64,000 bases of DNA from Trema orientale (Eukaryota > Streptophyta > Magnoliopsida > Rosales > Cannabaceae), in contig JXTC01000060.1 in assembly GCA_002914845.1 (NCBI GenBank), positions 676,313-740,312 of the forward strand. Reading direction: 5' to 3'. The notes under the pieces are model-generated. The model saw nothing but the letters and a program-made list of their open reading frames with translations, was not told the DNA's origin and searched no databases. This document shows positions 57,691 to 64,000 of this stretch, piece by piece. Each line of letters starts with the position of its first letter. Positions within the stretch are counted from its first letter, which is position 1. Position numbers and translations under genes: made by a program.

Positions 57691-57766
57691 ATCCTATGAT
57701 GGCATGGAATCTTTGAGACCTGATTTTCTTAATTGATGAAATCTATAAGCATTTTTCTCTGAGGAT
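57691..57766 (+). ncRNA. box C/D snoRNA, predicted 18S rRNA guide
   Basis: In order: stem ATCC, box C ATGATGG (57696-57702; one mismatch to RTGATGA), box D' CTGA (57720-57723), box C' TGATGA (57734-57739), box D CTGA (57759-57762), stem GGAT (57763-57766). The 12 bases before box D', AATCTTTGAGAC, are the exact complement of GTCTCAAAGATT near the 5' end of plant 18S rRNA. By the D+5 rule this directs 2'-O-methylation of the C in the 'GTCTC' context (C38 when I count from the plant 18S start as I remember it). The target of the guide before box D is unknown to me. Confidence 0.7.
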
Positions 57767-57892
57767 GCCTTTTCTTGTTTTTTTTTTTTTACTTGTAACT
57801 TTTTTGGTTGGGATTTTAAATTTGAAAAAGAACACAATTATTGGTAAGAACGAAAAGAACAAAATGGTTCTGGAAATGGGTAAAATTCTGAT

Positions 57893-57992
57893 TGCAATAG
57901 AGATGATGAATATGCACTGGGCTCTGAGCGGTTGAAAATACTGCTTAATTTGATGCACATTGCAGCCTAGAAAGCTATATCTGATCTTTGCA
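57893..57992 (+). ncRNA. box C/D snoRNA-like sequence, second in cluster
   Basis: Terminal stem TGCAA (57893-57897) with TTGCA (57988-57992), box C ATGATGA (57903-57909, perfect), D' CTGA (57924-57927), a weak C' (TTGATGC near 57949) and box D CTGA (57981-57984). The segment before D', GCACTGGGC, can pair with GCCCAGTGC, which I remember as part of a conserved 25S rRNA region, one base away from D'. Weaker case than the first: 100 nt long and the C' box is poor. Confidence 0.5.
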
Positions 57993-58351
57993 TAATTACC
58001 CTCCTTTTTTCTTAATTTTCTTTTATTTATCGGGTTTTTCTAATTAATTTTATATTTGGGATGATTGGATTTTAAATTATTGAATTATAGTTTGAGTTTT
58101 ATTTAGTTGGTATAAGCTTTTGCCTTAGATTTAATTTGTTTTGTACCCAAAAAATATGAAAGTAAAAGAGTGAAGTCCAATTGAGATATGAAGAAACCAT
58201 GTTTTAGAGCTTTAAGTACTTTGAGAGTCAACAAAATACGACAGCGACTTATCGATCATATGTCCTTTCTTTCAATGTGAAGAAAACTTTGACAATCAGT
58301 GAAGTGGGAACGACATTACTGGAAATGAAATAAGGAATGGCTTAAATCATG

Positions 58352-58607
58352 ATTTATGAATTATGAACATGTCATTACATAAGTCGTTTTTCTTTTTTCT
58401 TTTTTTGGGTGAAATTCGTAGTGATACTCATAAAGAGGGAAACCACCATCAGGTGGGAGGGAGTCCACTCAATTGTGTTACAAAGCACAGAGGGGGTTAA
58501 CCTCAACATCAAGATCCCCTTCAAAATTACCGTAAGTCATCGTTTTTCTATAATAAAGCGATATCATTTATGAATTATGAACATGTCATTACATAAGTCG
58601 TTTTTCT
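58352..58607. repeat. 42-bp direct repeat flanking a short insert
   Basis: 'atttatgaattatgaacatg' and the following 22 bases occur at 58352-58393 and again at 58566-58607. The insert holds 'ggaaaccaccatcaggtggg', a short hairpin (ccaccatcaggtgg). Confidence 0.65.
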
Positions 58608-58800
58608 ATAATAAAGCGAGAAAGCGATATGTCATTCTTCCGAAGAAAAATGACAATGATAAGAAAGATATGACACTCTTTTGAAACACTGGAAAAGGAT
58701 TCTTGTTTATGCTTTTGAAGAGGAAATGCTAATTCTTATCACAATTCAATGATACGAAGGATGTATCGATATTTTTTACTCTCATCACTCAAGAGGAAGA

Positions 58801-58932
58801 AAATGAAGAAATGGGACATTTATTCATGATATTTTTTACTCTCATCACTCACTAAGGGGTGTTTGGAAATGAAGAAATGAGACATTTATTCATGATATTT
58901 TTTACTCTCATCACTCACTAAGGGGTGTTTGG
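58801..58932. repeat. 66-bp tandem duplication
   Basis: 58801-58866 and 58867-58932 are the same 66 bases with one difference (gggaca against gagaca). The second unit runs into a partial copy of the 'GGTTTGGTA' TIR element. Confidence 0.85.
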
Positions 58933-59010
58933 TACGGGAAGTTCCAAGTTTTCAAATTAATGGAAAGTTGAGGTGATATGATTGTATGATAACCTGAATA
59001 ACTGTGTTCG

Positions 59011-60218
59011 GTTATGCATTGAAATTTTGTATATAATTTGTGAGAATATTAAAAGATCGTGTTTAGCTGCGTGCGTATGAGAATGTGCTTTTTTAATTTA
59101 TTAGATTTGACTGTTTTACACAATTAACAAATAATCATTTTTGACTGTTTTATACAAATAATCAATTAAAAGGTGAACCCCATTATGCACCTGCTTGTGT
59201 TCCCTTCATCATTCAAGCTCCCAACATTTATATGTACCCAAAATCAAAAACGTTTTTCAGTGGTATACGATATGTAAATCCTGAAACAAGAATCGCATTT
59301 TAAGTAATTGCCATACAACTCAAATACCAGCATATATAAGAACACAGTTTCAAAGAGTGTCTTTACATTCTCAACTTTGCATCAGTTAGAAAAGGAATGC
59401 AAAAGCACGAATGAAATATTTTATTCCCACCAATAATTTGACTACAGTGCACCTTGGAGACAAAAACCCACAAATAATTAGGGAGGGAGAAATGAAATTG
59501 GCCTAAAATACACCCAACACCGATAAAACCCAAAACCAAAATTTATCGACAACTAACTTCATCCGAAAATCCATCTCTTGTAAACCCAAACCCAAATAGG
59601 AAATCATAATCCAACATTAATATGAGAGAATTCCAATAACAGTTTCTTCCAAATCCTATGGTTTTTTATGAAAGGATAATATGGCACAATTAGAGTGTAA
59701 ATCGTAAGCAAAATCCAAATACAATCCCCTCTTTAGCAAGTCGTCGGCATGAACAAGGAAACAAAAAAGGATTACTTCTTTATCGAAAGGATTTGGGATG
59801 AGAATGCTCAGTGATTCGATGGTAAGAAAGCAAGCTAAAGGGGTAAGAAGAAGTCAAAATCTGCTATACCCAAGTGAGAGAGGATTGTGACGGAGATGAC
59901 GAAGAGAAAAGAGAAGGAGATGAATATGAGAGAGGGGAGGGTAGATGGAGTCAGAGTTGAAGACGACAAAAGCTGGAGCTTTGAAGAAGACTCGCCTGGT
60001 GATCTATCTGAAGTGTAGGACACACATTTTTTTGTATTTCTCGTGGGTGCTCAGATGCCCAGGACACACATTTGACTTAAGAGGGAAACAGAACTCCATG
60101 AGGTTCACTTTCCTAGGTGTCAAGAAGTCCAAAACTTGTAACAAACATAGGAATTCTTTGAGGTTCCCATTCCAATGCCCAGATTAGAAGACCCCATACC
60201 AAAAACTCCTAAAGCTTT
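59011..60218. other. gene-free stretch
   Basis: Mixed composition (59380-59960 is less AT-rich than its surroundings and could be transcribed sequence), but no ORF, RNA gene or repeat that I can support. Confidence 0.35.
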
Positions 60219-60226
60219 ATTCCCAG

Positions 60227-60799
60227 TAGGAATGGCAATGGGACGGATCAGGGACGGTTTTTTAATTACCATCCTCATTTTCGAAAGCCAATCACAATAT
60301 CATACCCGTCCCATTAACCATTCTTTTGGATGCAGGGACGGTGCGGGTATTAACCAATGAATAACGGGAAAAACCGCGGTTACCCATTACCCATTGATAA
60401 TATTAAAATATTAAAAAATTAAGATGAAAATACTAAATTCTTTTCATAATCAACAAAATATTAAACACAACAATATACTAATAATTTTTAAACTCTAAAA
60501 TTTAAATATATAAGTACATATAACTCTCCAAAATCATTATTTTACCAAAGATATAATAATATAGATAGTGTAAAATTAAATAGATATTTATATGTATAAT
60601 AATTTTTTTTATGTAAATATATATATCGGAGCGGGTACGGTGCAGATTATACTAATACCGTCCCCGTACCATACCCGCATATTAACGGTACGGTTATTCC
60701 CCGTCCCGGTCATTTTCTCCGTTTGAGCGGTTTTTCCCCTACCCATTCGGATCGGATAACCACAGATACCCGTAACCATGGGTTATATTGCCATCCCTA
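60227..60799. mobile_element. hAT-type MITE, 573 bp
   Basis: Ends TAGGAATGGCAAT and ATTGCCATCCCTA, flanked by the exact 8-bp duplication ATTCCCAG (60219-60226 and 60800-60807). An 8-bp target duplication with TAGGG-like TIRs is diagnostic of hAT. Inner arms repeat 'acccgtcccatt' / 'ccgtccccgtaccatacccg' phrases. No transposase ORF. Confidence 0.85.
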
Positions 60800-61571
60800 A
60801 TTCCCAGAGTTTGCATGGGATTTGCAAACTCCATCTCTATTCATACTCCGTTTATAGTTCATTTTATTTTATTTTTACTTTTTTGGTAATTAAGATTTAA
60901 CAATGATGAACGCTTCTTTAAATTAATTAGATGCTCGCATGTGAAATTTTTTATTGTAAAAAAACTGGCGGCCAAAAATTCTATTCTAGCATATGTTCAA
61001 ATTCTCTTTTTTATTATTATTTTATCTTTGCTATTGTTGCATATCAAGAATTTTGGGTCACGTAAGAAAATTTGCTAGCTTCTACTTGTTCTTTGTCCTG
61101 ATAATTTTTAGTGTAACTTTAATTACTGAGGCTATAATTCTGAAGTAGGCAAGAACATGCTGAGAAAATCTCAAGCTCAAGGAACATCATCTAGGCACTA
61201 GAAATGGTACCATCCACACAAGCATATGATGTGTGAGTGTGAATAGAGGATGTGTAAGTGGGAATAGAGCCCAAGAACTCAAACAAAAATAAATAAAAAA
61301 TAAAAAAAAAAATCAGAGGGGTTGACCGTTCGTGAACGTCACCCATGACCTATAACCTTTATAAACTATACGCTAATTGCAAGATTACACAACAAAGTCT
61401 CTCTGATTAAATAACATTACCTTTTTCTTCTCATTTTTTTTTTCCTCTATTTTGAGGGGAGAAATACCAGATGGGCTGTATCCTAATTTTCCCCACCCAC
61501 TTGTCTTCTTTTTCTTCGTCTTTGCTCCTACCAAACAATTATTTTTCATTCTTCTCATATTTTTCTTGGGT

Positions 61572-62254
61572 TTATGGCACAAATAGTCCCTGAATTATCC
61601 AACTTGTGGCAATCCTTGAACTTCTAATTGTAGTAATAATTTGGTTCATAGACTGTCTATATTGTAATATGTTAATAAATTTCTGACAAAAAATACATGT
61701 GAGAAGTACACGCATCTGAATGTTCATATAAGAGAAAATAAGCAAATTGAACAAAAAGATTTAGAGAGAATGAAATATATACTATTTTCATTCTTTAGGT
61801 TTTTGGAACTGCAAATATAGAAAAATGTTTTTTTGTAATTAATCGTTTTTATACTAACAATTCCTAAATTAGGGCGCGTCTACAGTAGGGGCGCCCCTAC
61901 GTAGGGCCCTGTCTATTCACCGTTGGATGGGAATCTGTATATAAATAGATTCTCCACAGATTCCCGTTATTCCCCACAGATTCCCATCCAACGATAATTA
62001 AGACATGACCCTACGTAGGGACGCCCCTACCGTAGCCATCCCCCCTAAATTATATTGCAAAGATACTTTGAGATACTACTATGTGCTCCTCACGTATGTT
62101 TTTTTTATCAGAAGTTCAATAGAACGTTGTAATTTAGACAATGAATAGATCAAATTGTTTCAAATCGAAAAATTCATAGACTTAACTGCCACAATTAGAA
62201 CTTTGAGAACTAAATTACGAACGAGTTGGATAATTTAGGACCATTTGTGCCATT
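61572..62254. mobile_element. TIR element 'TATGGCACAAATRGTCC'
   Basis: Left 'tatggcacaaatagtccctg', 'aattatccaact' and right 'agttggataatt', 'taggaccatttgtgccatta' are inverted, about 33 bp. Inner arms ('cttctaattgtagtaata', 'gccacaattagaacttt') are also related. A 172-bp foldback MITE is nested inside, so the original element was about 510 bp. A decayed copy lies at 62640-63147. Confidence 0.7.
61872..62043. mobile_element. foldback MITE 'CCCTACGTAGGG', copy 3, nested
   Basis: Inverted relative to copies at 55.1-55.5 kb: starts GGGCGCGTCTACAG and ends CCGTAGCCATCCCC. Flanked by the exact 9-bp duplication CCTAAATTA (61863-61871, 62044-62052), which points to a Mutator-like origin and fixes the termini of this family. 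Confidence 0.85.
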
Positions 62255-62639
62255 AATCTTTTTTTCTTTTCTCTCCCATTTCCCCTCTACCAATTTACCA
62301 AATATGAAGTAAATATTAATTTTCCTAATCGATGTAACTCCACATAAGGATTTGTCGTTTTATTCGAACCTTTTCAATCTCCCACTGTCCCACTCCTACG
62401 TAAATGTAAGTTGCAGGCTTGTTAATCATCATGTTCTTGCCCCAAGTTGTGGCACTGGTACGAGTATCTACCTTTCTCTCTACCTTTCTATCATGGTTGG
62501 TTGTTTTGGAAATGGCATCATTTATCCCAATTATTCTTGTACCTTTATTTTAAGTCCTATATTAATCAAATAACTTGAATTACTATAAAATAATGGAGGC
62601 ATTTTAGAGTAACTTCTTAAATAAATAAAACGTTAATAG

Positions 62640-63147
62640 CCGGTTCTGAAGTATCTAATTTGTTATAATTTGATCTTTGGGTTCAAATTTCAGCAACTAA
62701 GCCTTGAATTTTCTGATTTCATGCAATTTAGTTATTAAATTATTCAAATTATATTATATTATTAAAATATGATAGAAAACACACAGAAGGAGCATGTGGT
62801 AGCATCTAAAAGAGTATTTGAGGGAATATAAACTGAACAGAATGATTTGGAAAGAAATAAAAAGATATTGCTCACATTTTTTAGGGCTTATAAATTTGCA
62901 AATTACGAGAAAATTTTTCTATAATTGTTTATTTTAATACTTAAATTTTCCGAAATATGTCTCAAATACATTTTCAGATGCTATTATGTACTTCTTACAT
63001 GTGCTTTCTTTCGAAATTTAACAATACGCTATAATTTGGTCAGTAGATGGAATCAAAGTTCATGAGTTTAATTGCCAAAATTAGAATTTTAGAGACCAAA
63101 TTGTCTCAAATTAGATAATTAGGAATTGTTTGTACCACAAACCCATA
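62640..63147. mobile_element. decayed copy of the 61.6 kb TIR element
   Basis: Follows the same order without the nested MITE: 'gtatctaatttgttataat', 'gagcatgtggtagcatct', 'tcagatgctattatgtactt', 'gtcagtagatggaatcaaag', 'attgccaaaattagaatttt', 'tttgtaccacaaaccca'. The termini are mutated. Confidence 0.5.
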
Positions 63148-63462
63148 AATAACTATTGAAAAAAATCAATTTTATAAATTACTTCTAGTGATAAGTGCTA
63201 TACGCTAATAAAAATATGGAACCTATCATAAAATTTACATACAAGGCTCCCACCTTTATTAGTTGTAGTACCACAAATGTTAATTTTTTAGCAATATTTT
63301 GTAAACAAAATAAAATGACATGGAGTGATGATATTTAATTAGTGGGACAAGGCATATAAAAAGTGGGAACATGTGTGTCATGCTATTTGACTTTCTAAGC
63401 TTAATGTGGGTGTGATGTTCAGTTCTTAATTATCTCCTCTTTCTTTTGAGGTTCTAAATTCT

Positions 63463-63472
63463 TATTTATAAA
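63463..63472 (+). promoter_or_regulatory. TATA box of the right-edge gene
   Basis: 'tatttataaa' followed about 30 bp later by a C-rich presumed transcription start region. The 5' UTR contains an intron with donor 'cag|gtaagta' at 63561 and acceptor 'atgcag' ending at 63676. Confidence 0.6.
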
Positions 63473-63710
63473 ACCCTCTCCCTTGAGCTACTCAAGAACC
63501 CACATCCCCCCACCTTCCTCTATTTCATCAATCAATCAATCATCATCAGAACCCTTTCAGGTAAGTACAGCTAAACTTATTTCAAATGCAGTTTGCTTTT
63601 ATAAAATCATTGAAGCTTTACAACGTGAGGTTTTAAATTAAATTATTAATGTCCTTTTGTGTGTCGGGTTATGCAGGGGATTGGATTTATAAAGACTAAA
63701 GTGGACAAAA

Positions 63711-64000
63711 ATGTCTAACCAAAATGGGATTGTTTCGGATATGAAAGGCCTAGTAATTGGGGAGGCTACTATACCAAATAACAAGACTCCATCCTCTTCT
63801 TCCGTACCGAAGCTGCGATCTGTATTCCGTGCTGGTTTTATCACAGTCTCATGGAAGAAGCTTCAAAGACTTGGTTCCACCAAAGCTAAGAAGACTCCAA
63901 CAAGGTTAAGCTCTTGGGTTGAGTCCATGAGAGCTTCTTCTCCTCCACGTGTTAAATCCAATGCTAACCCTAGTACTGCTACTAATGTCTCTGAAGAATA
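63711..64000 (+). CDS. unknown protein, partial at window edge
   Basis: Open from the ATG at 63711 (MSNQNGIVSDMKGLVIG) to the last base, 96 complete codons. The window ends with 'ta', so a stop codon may be the next one. The protein is Ser/Lys/Arg-rich, hydrophilic and without signal peptide. A central segment, LRSVFRAGFITVSWKKLQRL, could form an amphipathic helix; it is followed by a basic KAKKTPTR stretch that could be a nuclear localisation signal. I do not recognise the family. Support for a real gene: TATA box, consensus 5' UTR intron and codon composition less AT-rich than the flanks. Confidence 0.65.
   Translation, partial: MSNQNGIVSDMKGLVIGEATIPNNKTPSSSSVPKLRSVFRAGFITVSWKKLQRLGSTKAKKTPTRLSSWVESMRASSPPRVKSNANPSTATNVSEE

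Overview
This is plant nuclear DNA, most likely from a eudicot (probably a rosid). It is very AT-rich, has many (TA)n microsatellites, carries intron-bearing genes with GT-AG junctions, and holds typical plant transposons: Copia LTR remnants, a LINE fragment, a Helitron, and hAT- and Mutator-like MITEs. The two genes I recognise with confidence, GINS subunit SLD5 and the EF-hand protein CP1, have close Arabidopsis counterparts that I recall as both lying on chromosome 5.

From 1 to about 45 kb the window is a decayed tandem array built from one repeated unit: a conserved promoter block, a 5' UTR intron, a one-exon ORF for a small secreted protein, and a conserved 3' flank with a poly(A) signal. 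At least twelve copies of the promoter block can be found. Four units keep an open reading frame (28.4, 34.6, 40.75 and 44.3 kb) and three are broken (5.8, 13.4 and 24.2 kb). The remaining promoter blocks have lost their gene. The products have a signal peptide, a basic-hydrophobic core motif of the type G-R-K/R-V/L-L-N, an acidic stretch and a short conserved C-terminus. I cannot place them in a named peptide-hormone family. They look like a lineage-specific family of secreted peptide precursors and are the best candidate here for an undescribed system.

The array is heavily invaded. I see two copies of a long-TIR element (about 1.9 and 7.5 kb), related non-coding LTR-like repeats in both orientations (3-5, 15-17 and 38-39 kb), a non-autonomous Helitron (10.6-11.55 kb), a deleted Copia element (17.4-22 kb), a Copia solo LTR (26.3 kb), a Copia 3' end (41.8-43.1 kb), MITEs that sit inside TA microsatellites (19.6, 22.9, 33.7, 43.9 kb), and five patches of an odd repeat in which GTCGTTT recurs at irregular spacing (9, 12, 16.8, 32.4 kb, and 45.6 kb on the other strand).

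From 48 kb onward the window is more gene-like. SLD5 (49.4-52.9 kb, six exons) has an E2F-type site upstream and an F-box/LRR pseudogene inside its first intron. CP1 (54.1-54.55 kb, minus strand) has three good EF-hands and a polyglycine expansion. At 57.2-58.0 kb there is no ORF, but a site II plus telo-box promoter precedes two box C/D snoRNA-like sequences; the first has a 12-nt antisense match to the 5' end of 18S rRNA. Several MITEs with clear target-site duplications follow. A partial gene of unknown function, with a 5' UTR intron, runs off the right edge.
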